Part shown: piece after piece, positions 50,776 through 58,978 of the stretch | How the letters are laid out: every line of letters starts with the position of its first letter | Numbering within the stretch: the stretch's first letter is position 1 | Position numbers and translations under genes: made by a program | Source: Saccharothrix obliqua | GTDB taxonomy: Bacteria > Actinomycetota > Actinomycetes > Mycobacteriales > Pseudonocardiaceae | Assembly: GCF_019375475.1 (NCBI RefSeq) | Contig: NZ_JAHXGQ010000008.1 | Coordinates: forward strand, 310,001-374,000 | Direction: 5' to 3' | Length of the DNA stretch: 64,000 nucleotides | The notes under the pieces: model-generated | Told to the model about the DNA's origin: nothing | Databases searched by the model: none | The model's input: only the letters and a program-made list of their open reading frames with translations

Positions 50776-51582
50776 GTGAGCGGTGTGGAGCAGGAGCGGG
50801 CGACCGGGTTCGCGCAGCGGTGGCGGGAGTGGCAGGCCGACCGGGTGTCGAGCCTGGCCGACCCGTACGGCTGGCTCGCGCTGGTGTCCCTGGACTGGTT
50901 GGGCGACCAGCCCAAGGCGTACCCGGGGCTGCCCGGCTTGTGGTGGCAGGACGACGATGCGGCGTACTTCGACCCGCAGGGCGCGGAGGCCCGGTACGAG
51001 GGCGCGCCCGTGCGCGAGCGGCTGCGGTTCGAGCTGGTCCAGAGCGGTGCCGGCACGCGGGTGGTGGCGGGTGACGTGGAGATCGAGGTGGCGCGGCGCG
51101 GCGGCTACCTGATCCGGGTGCACGACCCGAAGGCGCCCGTGCTCGCCGCGTTCCGCGGGGTGCCCGCCTACGAGCCCGCGGAGGAGTGGGTGCTGACCGG
51201 CTCGTACGAGCCGTTCGACGAGCCGCGGCCGACCACCGTCGGCGCGGTCGTCGAAGGGCTCACCCACGTGTACTCGGCACCGGGTGTCGTCCGGTTCCGG
51301 CACGGCGGCGAGGAGCACGCCCTGACCGCGTTCAACGGTGTGAACGGCGGGCTGAGCATCCTGTTCACCGACGCGACCAGCGGGGTCACCACGTACGCGG
51401 CGAACCGGTCGCTGTCCGTGCCGCCGCCCGCCGCGGACGGGTCGGTCGTGCTGGACTTCAACCGCGCGGAGAACCTGCCGTGCGCCTTCACCGATTTCGC
51501 GACGTGCCCGCTGCCCCCGGAGGGCAACCGGTTGCCGTTCGCGGTCGAGGCGGGGGAGCGCACCCCGTACGAGCGGGCCTGA
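50776..51582 (+). CDS. DUF1684 family protein
   Basis: The product has 268 residues. Landmarks of the family are FAQRWREWQADRVSSLADPYGWLALVSLDWL at the N-terminus, and RSLSVPPPAADGSVVLDFNRAENLPCAFTDFATCPLPP ending LPFAVEAGERT. DUF1684 proteins are cytosolic with a YkuD-like or nitrile-hydratase-like suggestion in literature, but no role is proved. The GTG at 50776 follows GAGG by 7 bases. It is terminated by a strong hairpin shared with the convergent aminotransferase. Confidence 0.8.
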   Translation: MSGVEQERATGFAQRWREWQADRVSSLADPYGWLALVSLDWLGDQPKAYPGLPGLWWQDDDAAYFDPQGAEARYEGAPVRERLRFELVQSGAGTRVVAGDVEIEVARRGGYLIRVHDPKAPVLAAFRGVPAYEPAEEWVLTGSYEPFDEPRPTTVGAVVEGLTHVYSAPGVVRFRHGGEEHALTAFNGVNGGLSILFTDATSGVTTYAANRSLSVPPPAADGSVVLDFNRAENLPCAFTDFATCPLPPEGNRLPFAVEAGERTPYERA

Positions 51583-51591
51583 ACCCGGCGC

Positions 51592-51619
51592 GGACGCCCA
51601 CCCGACGCGGTGGGCGTCC
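51592..51619. terminator. Bidirectional terminator
   Basis: A 10-bp stem (GGACGCCCAC with GTGGGCGTCC) and 8-base loop separates the convergent DUF1684 and aminotransferase genes. Confidence 0.75.
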
Positions 51620-51634
51620 GTCCACACCGGACGG

Positions 51635-52936
51635 TCAGCGGCGCAGCCCGGCGATGACCTCCAGCGCCCGGTCCACTTCGGCGGGGGTGTTCATGACGCC
51701 CGTGCCGATCCGCACGAACGGGGGCGTGTTGGAGTAGGTCGACTCGGACAGCCGCACGTGGTGGTGCGCGGCGTGGTCGATGACCTCCTGGTTGGTGAAG
51801 CCGTCGACCGTGAAGCAGGTGATGCCGGCCGACAGCTCCGGCGCGAGCGGCGTGTGCACGCGCACGCGCCGGATGCGCCGGAGCCCCCGGCGTGCCCGGT
51901 CGCCCAGCTCGGCGATGCGCGCGGCCACCGCGGGGCGGCCGATCTCCTGGTGCAGCGCCACCGCGACGGGCAGCGCGAAAGCGTGCTCGTACGCCAGGAA
52001 ACCGCCCGGCGACAACGCCGCCGCGCCCGCCGAGCCGACGAAGCTGATGAACGTCGGCCGGAACTGGTCGATCGCGGTCGGCGACACCCACACCAGACCG
52101 GTGCCGCGCGGCCCGAACAGCCACTTGTGGGTGCCCGCGACGAACACGTCCGCGCCGAGGCGGGCGGCGTCGGCGTCGATCGCGGCCAGGCCGTGCACGC
52201 CGTCCACCACGAGCAGGCAGCGGTCGGCGGGCGCGCGCCCCTCGTTCGCCGCGCGCACCACGGCGGCGATCTCCGCGATCGGCGACCGCAAACCCGTGCT
52301 GGACTGCACCCACGTCGTGCCGACAACCCTGGTGGTGGGCCGGATCTCGGCGGCCAGCCGCTCGGTGATCTCCCGGACCGTCGTGGTGGTGACGTCGCGG
52401 AAGAGGCTGGTGAACCGGACCGACGCGCCGAACTTCGCGGCGGCCAGCCGCGCGGCGGTCCGCTGCGAGGTGTGGTCCTCCTCGGTGAGCAGGAACTCCT
52501 GGCCGGGCTTGACGACCAGGCCGTTGTAGACGACGCCGAGCCCCACCGAGGTGCTGGCGGTCATCGCGATCTCCTCGGCCCGGCCGCCGATGTAGTCCGC
52601 GAGCGAGGACCGCACGCGGTCCCAGCCGGTCGGCCCGTCCGGCAGCGACAGGCCGTGCGAGACGGCCAGCGGGTCGGCGTCCACCTGGCGGGCCAGGTGC
52701 TCGATGGCGCGGCGCACCGGCGTCGGGTGCGAGGAGATGTAGAACATGGCGAGGTTGGTCCAGCCGGGCTCGGTCCGGAACAGCCGGCGCACCGCGGCCC
52801 AGTCCACCGCGCCGTCCGGGCGGCGCACCACCTCCGCGTCCCGGGCGAGCGCGGGCGCGGGCGGCGCGCCGGCCACCACCAGCCCGGTGGCGGCGCCCAG
52901 TCCGGCGAGCAGGTGGCGACGGTTGATCGACGACAT
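51635..52936 (-). CDS. Tat-exported class V aminotransferase-like PLP enzyme
   Basis: The product has 433 residues. Residues 1-30 are a twin-arginine signal: INRRHLLAGLGAATGLVVAG with a cleavage site near PALA. The remainder is a class V (isopenicillin N epimerase/cysteine desulfurase-like) fold: MTASTSVGLGVVYNGL, DHTSQRTAARLAAAKFG, VVDGVHGLAAID, and the PLP Lys in AGTHKWLFGPRGTGLVW. Exported class V enzymes are uncommon, since PLP enzymes usually work in the cytosol; Tat export of a cofactor-loaded protein makes sense. The substrate is unknown; an epimerase, lyase or desulfurase role is possible. GGAAAGGGG precedes the ATG. Confidence 0.85.
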   Translation of the reverse strand: MSSINRRHLLAGLGAATGLVVAGAPPAPALARDAEVVRRPDGAVDWAAVRRLFRTEPGWTNLAMFYISSHPTPVRRAIEHLARQVDADPLAVSHGLSLPDGPTGWDRVRSSLADYIGGRAEEIAMTASTSVGLGVVYNGLVVKPGQEFLLTEEDHTSQRTAARLAAAKFGASVRFTSLFRDVTTTTVREITERLAAEIRPTTRVVGTTWVQSSTGLRSPIAEIAAVVRAANEGRAPADRCLLVVDGVHGLAAIDADAARLGADVFVAGTHKWLFGPRGTGLVWVSPTAIDQFRPTFISFVGSAGAAALSPGGFLAYEHAFALPVAVALHQEIGRPAVAARIAELGDRARRGLRRIRRVRVHTPLAPELSAGITCFTVDGFTNQEVIDHAAHHHVRLSESTYSNTPPFVRIGTGVMNTPAEVDRALEVIAGLRR

Positions 52937-53193
52937 GGAATCCCCTTTCCCCACGGGTTTCGACACGCGTGCGAATTGCTCGGCGGCGGTTCGCCGGTCC
53001 ATTCGAGCACGGGCCCGGTAACCCGCGTTGCACCGATCGCGCACACTTCGGGTCGGTCCGGCGCGTGGTTTTCGCGTCCAGTGCGCGGCAAAACGCGCCG
53101 CGCCGCGCGCGGTGGGGCGTCCCGGTGGTCCTCCCGGGCAGTTCCGCTGCCCGTTGGGGCAGCACGGACGGCATTCCTCCGCCGCGGCGCCGA

Positions 53194-53589
53194 CTACGTT
53201 TCGGCGAGGCGGAGCAGGAAGTCGAGGACGTCGGGCTCCGCGTGGCCGAGCAGTCGCCGCTCCACGTCGGCGACCTTGCCCGCCAGGCGCTTGTGCAGCG
53301 CGCGGCCACGTGGGCTGAGGTAGACGCGGACGCGGCGGCGGTCCTCGGGGTCGACCTCGCGGTACGCGAGGGCCGTGCCGACGAGCTTGTCCACGACGCG
53401 CGTCACGGTCGGACCGCTGGCCGGCGTGCGTGCCGTCAGCTCCGTCATGGTGAGGCCGCGTTCCTCGGCCAGTGCGGCGAGCACCAGCCACTGGTCGACG
53501 GTGAGCCCGTCCGGGCGCAGCACTTCCTCCACGTGACCGGTCACCACGCGGACCGCCCTGGTGAGTGCTCTGGTCAGGGGTTCGCGCAC
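53194..53589 (-). CDS. MarR family regulator of the amidase locus
   Basis: The product has 131 residues. The winged-helix core is LTMTELTARTPASGPTVTRVVDKLVG with wing DPEDRRRVRVYLSPRGR. The two flanking helices form the dimer interface. The GTG follows AGGAGGACCG. Its own -10 (TACAAT, bases 53624-53619) is overlapped by a 15-base palindrome that also occurs, in related form, at the amiE promoter. Autorepression and repression of amiC/amiE, relieved by an amide or acid ligand, are inferred. Confidence 0.85.
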   Translation of the reverse strand: MREPLTRALTRAVRVVTGHVEEVLRPDGLTVDQWLVLAALAEERGLTMTELTARTPASGPTVTRVVDKLVGTALAYREVDPEDRRRVRVYLSPRGRALHKRLAGKVADVERRLLGHAEPDVLDFLLRLAET

Positions 53590-53616
53590 CGGTCCTCCTC
53601 TTGCGGAAAAAGCACC

Positions 53617-53631
53617 CGATTGTAAAACTCG
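53617..53631. promoter_or_regulatory. Putative MarR operator (marR/amiC divergent promoters)
   Basis: CGATTGTAAAACTCG is 5-of-7 symmetric about its centre. It covers the minus-strand -10 TACAAT of marR and the plus-strand TAAAAC of amiC (with TTGCGG 16 bases upstream at 53601). Shares the TGTAA element with the amiE site. Confidence 0.5.
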
Positions 53632-53670
53632 CGGTGGACGGTGACAGCCCACAGGTCGAGAGTTGTCCGG

Positions 53671-54741
53671 ATGGCCGGTGTCGCATCGCGGGACGCCCGC
53701 GCCGACTGGCGGGTCGCGCTGGTGGTCCCCCTCCGGGGGCCGGCCGGCCTCTTCGGGCCGTCCTGCGAGGCGATCGCCGACCTCGCCGCGCGCGAGCTGA
53801 ACGCGGAGGGCGGCCTGCTCGGGCGCGAGGTGTCGTTCGAGGTGGTGGACGGCGGCGCGGAACCGGCGCGGGTCGCGGCCGAGCTGGACGCCCTGATCAC
53901 CGCCGGGCGGGTGGACGCGGTCAGCGGCTGGCACATCTCGTCGGTCCGCAACGCGGTCGCGCCGGTCGTCGCCGGGCGCGTGCCCTACGTGTACACGTCG
54001 CTGTACGAGGGCGGTGAGCGCAGGCCCGGGATCTTCTGCTGCGGCGAGACACCGCGGCTGCAACTCGCGCCCGCGCTCCGGTGGCTGCGGGACAACGTGG
54101 GCGCGCGGAACTGGTTCGTGGTCGGCGACGACTACGTGTGGCCGCACACGTCGACCGCCGCGGTCCGCCGCTACGCGCGCGAGCTGGACCTGCGGATCGC
54201 GGGCGAGGCGTTCGCGAGCCTGGGCGGCGACATGGCGGGCCTGGTGGACCGCGTGGAGCGGACGCCGTGCGACGGCGTGCTGATGCTGCTGGTCGGGCAG
54301 GACGCGGTGGAGTTCAACCGGCGCTTCGCGGCACGCGGGCTCCACGAGCGGCTGGTGCGCTTCAGCCCGCTGATGGAGGAGAACATGTTGCTGGCCAGCG
54401 GTTTCGGGGCCACGCGCAACCTGTTCGTGTCGGCGGCGTACTTCCGGTCCATGGTCAACGCGGACGCGATGGACCTGCTCGGCCGGTACGTCGGGCTGCA
54501 CGGCCCGGACGCGCCGGCCCTGAACAACGCGGCCGAATCGTGCTACGAAGGGTTGCGCGCGTTGGCGGCGCTCGTGCGGCGGGCGGGCACGGCGCGGCTG
54601 CCCGAGCTGAACGCGGCGATCGACGGCGTGGCCTACCACGGTCCACGTGGGACGGTCGAGTTCCGCGGGCAGCAGGCGAACCAGTACGTGCACCTCGCCG
54701 TCGCGGACGGCTTCGACTTCGACGTGGTCACCCGCCTCTGA
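53671..54741 (+). CDS. amiC: AmiC-like amide/urea-binding receptor, cytosolic
   Basis: The product has 356 residues with a type-1 periplasmic-binding fold: VALVVPLRGPAGLFGPSCEAIADLA, WHISSVRNAVAPVVAGRVPYVYTSLYEGGER, NAAESCYEGLRALAALVRR. This is the AmiC/UrtA/FmdD group. No signal peptide is present, and the first strand starts near residue 14, so it works inside the cell like Pseudomonas AmiC, which senses short amides and controls AmiR. No AmiR homologue or ABC permease is nearby. Starts: ATG 53671 is preferred; GTG 53641 is possible and would place the start almost at the predicted transcription start. Confidence 0.82.
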   Translation: MAGVASRDARADWRVALVVPLRGPAGLFGPSCEAIADLAARELNAEGGLLGREVSFEVVDGGAEPARVAAELDALITAGRVDAVSGWHISSVRNAVAPVVAGRVPYVYTSLYEGGERRPGIFCCGETPRLQLAPALRWLRDNVGARNWFVVGDDYVWPHTSTAAVRRYARELDLRIAGEAFASLGGDMAGLVDRVERTPCDGVLMLLVGQDAVEFNRRFAARGLHERLVRFSPLMEENMLLASGFGATRNLFVSAAYFRSMVNADAMDLLGRYVGLHGPDAPALNNAAESCYEGLRALAALVRRAGTARLPELNAAIDGVAYHGPRGTVEFRGQQANQYVHLAVADGFDFDVVTRL

Positions 54742-54754
54742 TCCCGGGCAGCCC

Positions 54755-54783
54755 TTGACGCACCCGCGCGAGCCACTTACCTT
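54755..54783 (+). promoter_or_regulatory. amiE promoter
   Basis: TTGACG (54755-54760), a 17-base spacer and TACCTT (54778-54783) make a good housekeeping-sigma promoter. Transcription would start near 54790, giving an 80-base leader to amiE. Confidence 0.7.
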
Positions 54784-54786
54784 CAT

Positions 54787-54801
54787 CTGAAAATATTACA
54801 G
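54787..54801. promoter_or_regulatory. Putative MarR operator at amiE
   Basis: CTGAAAATATTACAG is an AT-rich, nearly symmetric 15-mer covering the predicted transcription start of amiE, 4 bases past the -10. Its complement reads CTGTAATATTTTCAG, sharing TGTAA with the marR site. A repressor here would block the promoter. Confidence 0.55.
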
Positions 54802-54869
54802 GTGGTGCCAACCGGGCCGGGTCACCGCGGTGGCCCGACGTCCGAACCCGCTCCGGCCAAGGAGAGTCG

Positions 54870-55898
54870 ATGCGACACGGTGACATCTCGTCCTCGCCCG
54901 ACACCGTCGGCGTCGCGGTGGTGAACTACAAGATGCCGAGGCTGCACACCAAGGCGGAGGTGCTCGACAACGCCCGCAGGATCGCCGAGATGGTGGTGGG
55001 CATGAAGACCGGCCTGCCGGGCATGGACCTGGTGGTGTTCCCGGAATACTCGACCCAGGGCATCATGTACGACCCGGGCGAGATGTACGAGACGGCCGCC
55101 ACGATCCCCGGCGAGGAGACCGACATCTTCGCGGCGGCCTGCCGGGAGGCGAACACCTGGGGCGTTTTCTCGATCACCGGCGAACGTCACGAGGAGCACC
55201 CGGACAAGCCGCCGTACAACACGCTGGTGCTGATCAACAGCGCCGGCGAGATCGTGCAGAAGTACCGCAAGATCCTGCCGTGGTGCCCGATCGAGGGCTG
55301 GTACCCCGGCGACACCACGTACGTCACGGACGGCCCGAAGGGGCTGAAGGTGTCGCTGATCATCTGCGACGACGGCAACTACCCGGAGATCTGGCGCGAC
55401 TGCGCGATGAAGGGCGCCGAGCTGATCGTCCGCTGCCAGGGTTACATGTACCCGGCGAAGGAGCAGCAGGTGTTGATGGCCAAGGCGATGGCGTGGGCCA
55501 ACAACTGCTACGTGGCGGTGGCCAACGCCGCCGGTTTCGACGGCGTGTACTCGTACTTCGGCCACTCGGCGATCATCGGCTTCGACGGGCGCACCCTCGG
55601 TGAGACCGGCGAGGAGGAGTACGGCATCCAGTACGCGCAGCTGTCCGTGTCGGCGATCCGCGACGCCCGCCACCACGACCAGTCGCAGAACCACCTGTTC
55701 AAGTTGCTGCACCGGGGTTACACCGGCGTGCACGCGGCGGGCGAGGGTGATCGCGGGCTGGCCGACTGCCCGTTCGACTTCTACAAGACCTGGGTCGGCG
55801 ACGCGCGGAAGGCGCAGGAGAACGTCGAGGCGATCACCCGTGACGCGATCGGCGTGGACGCCTGCCGCGTGGGCGACCTGCCCGTCCGGAACGACTGA
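54870..55898 (+). CDS. amiE: Aliphatic amidase
   Basis: The 342-residue nitrilase-superfamily enzyme hydrolyses short aliphatic amides (acetamide, propionamide, acrylamide) to acid and ammonia. The catalytic triad sits at the same numbers as in Pseudomonas AmiE: Glu59 (FPEYS), Lys134 ([10 protein letters not shown]), Cys166 ([15 protein letters not shown]). The N-terminus [21 protein letters not shown] and length (family 346) fit AmiE; formamidase AmiF is less likely. AAGGAGAG lies 6 bases before the ATG. It follows amiC and is controlled by a dedicated promoter and probably the MarR. A terminator follows. Confidence 0.95.
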   Translation: MRHGDISSSPDTVGVAVVNYKMPRLHTKAEVLDNARRIAEMVVGMKTGLPGMDLVVFPEYSTQGIMYDPGEMYETAATIPGEETDIFAAACREANTWGVFSITGERHEEHPDKPPYNTLVLINSAGEIVQKYRKILPWCPIEGWYPGDTTYVTDGPKGLKVSLIICDDGNYPEIWRDCAMKGAELIVRCQGYMYPAKEQQVLMAKAMAWANNCYVAVANAAGFDGVYSYFGHSAIIGFDGRTLGETGEEEYGIQYAQLSVSAIRDARHHDQSQNHLFKLLHRGYTGVHAAGEGDRGLADCPFDFYKTWVGDARKAQENVEAITRDAIGVDACRVGDLPVRND

Positions 55899-55908
55899 CC
55901 CCACGACG

Positions 55909-55940
55909 CCCGCCGTCCCCTCCGCGCTGGGGGCGGCGGG
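55909..55940. terminator. Bidirectional terminator after amiE
   Basis: A 12-bp stem (CCCGCCGTCCCC with GGGGGCGGCGGG, one G-U) and 8-base loop lies between the convergent amiE and APH genes. Confidence 0.75.
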
Positions 55941-55941
55941 C

Positions 55942-56694
55942 TCAGCAGAACTCGTCCAGCAGGCGGTAGTAGCCGATCCGCCACGGGTCGGCGCCGGTCC
56001 GCTCCGCCACCCACTCCGCGATGTCCGGCCCGTACGCGGGGTTCAGCTCCGTCGTCGCCATGGACCTGGTCAGCAGCGCCAGGTCCACGTGCCGGTCGGC
56101 CACGCCGAGCCGGCCGACGTCGAGGATGCCCGTCACCGCCAGCCGGTCCGGGTCGAGCAGCACGTTCGGCAGGCAGAAATCACCGTGGCACACCGCGAGG
56201 TCGGCCCGTTCCGCCGCCTCCGCCCGCGCCCGGCCGGACTCCAGTTCGCCCAGCAGGTCCACCGCCGACCGCCCGCGCGGGGTGTCCTCGTCCACCAACC
56301 CGGCCGAGACCCGTTCCGCCGCGACCCCGACCACCACGGCCAACCGCCGGTCGAAGGGGCAGTCCGCCACCGGCAGCGCGTGCAGTGACGCGAGGAACGC
56401 CACCAGTCGCTCGGCCGCGAGCCGGACCGACGTGCGTGGCAGGTCGCTCGCCGGGACGCCGGGCAGGGCGGAGGTCACGAGCGTGCTCGCCCCGTCGTCC
56501 GACCAGTCCAGCACGCGTGGCGCGGCGACACCGACCGAGTCGAGCCACTGCAACCGGTCGCGCTCCGCGCGCAGTTCATCGCGGGCGTGCGGAGCGGTCG
56601 CCGTCTTGGCGAAGGCCCGGCCGTCCGGGCTGCGGTGCACGCTCGCGGCGGAGTGCCCCGTCGTCACCGGTTCCCATGCGTGCATGTCCGCCAT
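55942..56694 (-). CDS. APH(3')-like aminoglycoside phosphotransferase
   Basis: This 250-residue kinase-fold enzyme has catalytic loop LAVCHGDFCLPNVLLD (HGDxxxxN), metal-binding segment TGILDVGRLGVADRHVDLALL (DxGRxGxxDRxxDL) and C-terminus YYRLLDEFC, the typical APH(3') ending. These enzymes phosphorylate the 3'-OH of kanamycin and neomycin. The nucleotide loop is weak. It may give intrinsic resistance or act on another alcohol. It is divergent from the DUF6069 gene. Length (family about 264) fits. Confidence 0.85.
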   Translation of the reverse strand: MADMHAWEPVTTGHSAASVHRSPDGRAFAKTATAPHARDELRAERDRLQWLDSVGVAAPRVLDWSDDGASTLVTSALPGVPASDLPRTSVRLAAERLVAFLASLHALPVADCPFDRRLAVVVGVAAERVSAGLVDEDTPRGRSAVDLLGELESGRARAEAAERADLAVCHGDFCLPNVLLDPDRLAVTGILDVGRLGVADRHVDLALLTRSMATTELNPAYGPDIAEWVAERTGADPWRIGYYRLLDEFC

Positions 56695-56808
56695 TGTTCT
56701 CGATCGGGGAGATCGTCACTCGGACGGGTGGTCTCGGACGAGCGGGGCGCGGTGGTCGGCGCGACACTGTCCGCGGTTGGACGCGCGTGTACCCGGAAGG
56801 CGGTGGCG

Positions 56809-57291
56809 GTGACCGTTCCGATGGACGTTCCCGAGGAGTCGGGCGCCGGCAAGGTCGACGCCGGCAGGCTGTGGGCCGGTGGCGTCGCCACCGCGGTCGT
56901 CGCGGCGTTGATCGCGGTGGTCGGCATCCTGATCGCCCGCGGCCTGCTGGGTGTCGCGGTGCTGGCCCCGCACGGCGAGGGCGCGTGGGGCAACGCGAAC
57001 ACGGTCACCTACGCGTTGGGCGCCGCGTTGGCGGGCCTGCTGGCGACGGGGCTGCTCAACGTGCTGCTGGTCGGCACACCGCGCTCGGTGCAGTTCTTCA
57101 CCTGGATCATGTTGCTGCTGACCGCGATCGCCGTTCTGCTGCCCCTGACCATCGGCGGCCTGGAGGGCCCCGGCATCGCGACGGCCGTGATCAACCTCGT
57201 GCTGGGCGTGTCGATCACCGTCATCCTGAACGGCGTGGGCCGCAGCGCCATCCGCGGTTACCCGCAACCGTCCCCGCGCTCCTACGGCTGA
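56809..57291 (+). CDS. DUF6069 four-helix membrane protein
   Basis: The product has 160 residues and four hydrophobic helices (VATAVVAALIAVVGILIARGL; VTYALGAALAGLLATGLLNVL; FTWIMLLLTAIAVLLPL; AVINLVLGVSITVILNGV). It belongs to the small DUF6069 group found in actinobacteria. Function unknown. The GTG follows GGAAGG by 8 bases; other GTG codons nearby fit less well. It converges on the methyltransferase gene. Confidence 0.72.
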   Translation: MTVPMDVPEESGAGKVDAGRLWAGGVATAVVAALIAVVGILIARGLLGVAVLAPHGEGAWGNANTVTYALGAALAGLLATGLLNVLLVGTPRSVQFFTWIMLLLTAIAVLLPLTIGGLEGPGIATAVINLVLGVSITVILNGVGRSAIRGYPQPSPRSYG

Positions 57292-57343
57292 TCCTCCCGC
57301 ATGTCATCCGTCCTCAGTGGACACATGCGCGGAACCGCCGTTC

Positions 57344-58126
57344 CTACAGGCGTCGAACCGCAAGGCCCACGGTGCTCTCGTTGGTGGTGAATGTGCCGCC
57401 GAGCGCGTCAACCGCAGCACCGACCTCGTCCAACACGGCCGCGAGCCGGTCCGCCGGCAGCCGGGTCAGCGTCCCCTGCGTCGGCAGCAGGTCCAGCAAC
57501 TGGTCACGCGTGTAGTGCTCCTCGTGGTCGAACCGCCACCGCTCGGGCGTCCCGAACCCACCCGCGTCCCGAAGCCCGTCCGCCGCCGCGGTGATCATCG
57601 CCTGGTAGGCGTCGGCGGGGGAGGCGGCGGCGCGGAGGTCGACGGGCGAGTCGGGGACCGCGCGGTGGTACGCGTCGGCGAACGCCTCGGCCACGGCGGG
57701 CGGAAGCTGGAAGACGTGCCAGAACACGGCGAACAACCCGTTCGGCCGCAGCACCCGGAGCACCTTCCGGGCACCCACCGCGGGGTCGACCCAGTGCCAG
57801 GCCTGGGCCGCGATCACGGCGTCGAAGTCGCGGTCGGCGGGTTCCCACGTCTCGAAGGTGGCGATGTCGACCGGGATGCCGGTGGTGCGTGCGAACGCGG
57901 CCATCCGCGCGTCGGGCTCCACGCCGAGCACAGCGCACCCGGCGGCCCGGAGTTGCCGGGCGACGATGCCGGTGCCCGTGCCGACGTCCAGGACGTCCGG
58001 GCCGGCGGCGGCGATGCGGCTCACCAGTTCGGCGGGGTAGCGGGGACGGGTGCGGTCGTAGCGCTCGGGGTCGACGCCGAACGACTCGGCCATCCGCCGG
58101 TGCTGGTGCGGGGGTAAAGTGGGCAT
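57344..58126 (-). CDS. SAM-dependent methyltransferase (class I)
   Basis: The product has 260 residues. Motif I is VLDVGTGTGIVARQL (E/DxGxGxG), followed by VLGVEPDARM (acid for ribose), FDAVIAAQAWHWVDP (motif post II) and VLRVLRPNGLFAVFWH. It resembles small-molecule methyltransferases of the UbiE/trans-aconitate kind. The substrate is unknown. Its ATG lies inside one of the two operators shared with the divergent TetR gene, so the TetR controls it and translation may be leaderless or nearly so. Confidence 0.83.
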   Translation of the reverse strand: MPTLPPHQHRRMAESFGVDPERYDRTRPRYPAELVSRIAAAGPDVLDVGTGTGIVARQLRAAGCAVLGVEPDARMAAFARTTGIPVDIATFETWEPADRDFDAVIAAQAWHWVDPAVGARKVLRVLRPNGLFAVFWHVFQLPPAVAEAFADAYHRAVPDSPVDLRAAASPADAYQAMITAAADGLRDAGGFGTPERWRFDHEEHYTRDQLLDLLPTQGTLTRLPADRLAAVLDEVGAAVDALGGTFTTNESTVGLAVRRL

Positions 58127-58134
58127 GTGCCCAT
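58119..58134. promoter_or_regulatory. TetR operator 1
   Basis: TGGGCA-TG-TGCCCA is a perfect 6+6 inverted repeat around TG. It covers the start codon of the methyltransferase gene. Its centre is 21 bases (two helical turns) from operator 2. Confidence 0.65.
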
Positions 58135-58139
58135 CATGG

Positions 58140-58155
58140 GTGGGCAAGTGCCCAC
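58140..58155. promoter_or_regulatory. TetR operator 2
   Basis: GTGGGCA-AG-TGCCCAC is a perfect 7+7 inverted repeat around AG, in the 50-base gap between the divergent methyltransferase and TetR genes. Confidence 0.7.
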
Positions 58156-58176
58156 TCGTCAACAGGGGGTTGTGCG

Positions 58177-58770
58177 GTGCCGACCGGGATGGCCATCCGC
58201 GACGTGCGCGAGCAGTTGTTCGACGCGGCCGACCGCGTGCTCCTGCACTCCGGTCCGAGCGCGCTGACCAGCAGGGCCGTCACCACGGAGGCCGGCTGCG
58301 CCAAGGGGGTGCTGCACCGGCACTTCGCGGACTTCGACGCTTTCCTCGCGGACTTCGTGCTGGACCGCGTGCACCGGTTGGACGAGCGGATCACCGAGCT
58401 GCACCGGTCGGTCGGCGAGGAGTCCGTCGTGGACAACCTGGCCGGCGCCCTGACGGCGTTGTTCGGATCGGTGGCGGTGGCGATCGTGGCCCTGGTGACG
58501 TTCCGCGACGAACTCCGCGCCCGACTCCGGGAAACCTGGCCGGCAGGCGTCCCGGTGCTGACCGAGGCGGCGATCGGAATCGCCGCCTACCTGGCGGAGG
58601 AGCGAACGGCGGGCCGCATCGCCCCGGACGCCGACGTGGACACCCTGGGCGCGACCCTGATCGGCACCGGTCACCTCCTGTTCGCGGACAGGACGGGCGA
58701 GCCGCCGTCCGCCGAAGCCGTCCGCCGAATGGTGGGCACCGTGCTGGGCGGAGTGCTCTCGAAGCCCTGA
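58177..58770 (+). CDS. TetR family repressor
   Basis: The product has 197 residues. The N-terminal helix-turn-helix (about residues 8-55) is REQLFDAADRVLLHSGPSA, SRAVTTEAGCAKGVLHRHF. The rest is an all-helical ligand domain with no recognised family. It is divergent from the methyltransferase, with two operators in the 50-base gap, so it very likely represses both genes until a ligand binds. The GTG at 58177 follows AGGGGG by 9 bases. Confidence 0.85.
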   Translation: MPTGMAIRDVREQLFDAADRVLLHSGPSALTSRAVTTEAGCAKGVLHRHFADFDAFLADFVLDRVHRLDERITELHRSVGEESVVDNLAGALTALFGSVAVAIVALVTFRDELRARLRETWPAGVPVLTEAAIGIAAYLAEERTAGRIAPDADVDTLGATLIGTGHLLFADRTGEPPSAEAVRRMVGTVLGGVLSKP

Positions 58771-58978
58771 TACACCGCGCCGTTCCGGGGTCCGCGCAAT
58801 TCCCGGCGCCGGTCGGCCGATTACCGGACCGGTCACGGTCGGAGGGGCGCGTAGGCGGCGTGCCCGGTATCCCCGGTCCCGCGGTGAATTCGACTTCTAT
58901 GGAAGCTTGTCCGCCTTTTGCGCCGGTGGCAGCATCGCTTCCGCGGCCACCATTGACGCCGCACGAATCGAGGTTCCC

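Noticed and set aside
53671..54741. Periplasmic substrate-binding protein of a urea or amide ABC importer
   Set aside because: No signal peptide and no permease or ATPase genes nearby; a cytosolic AmiC-type sensor fits better.
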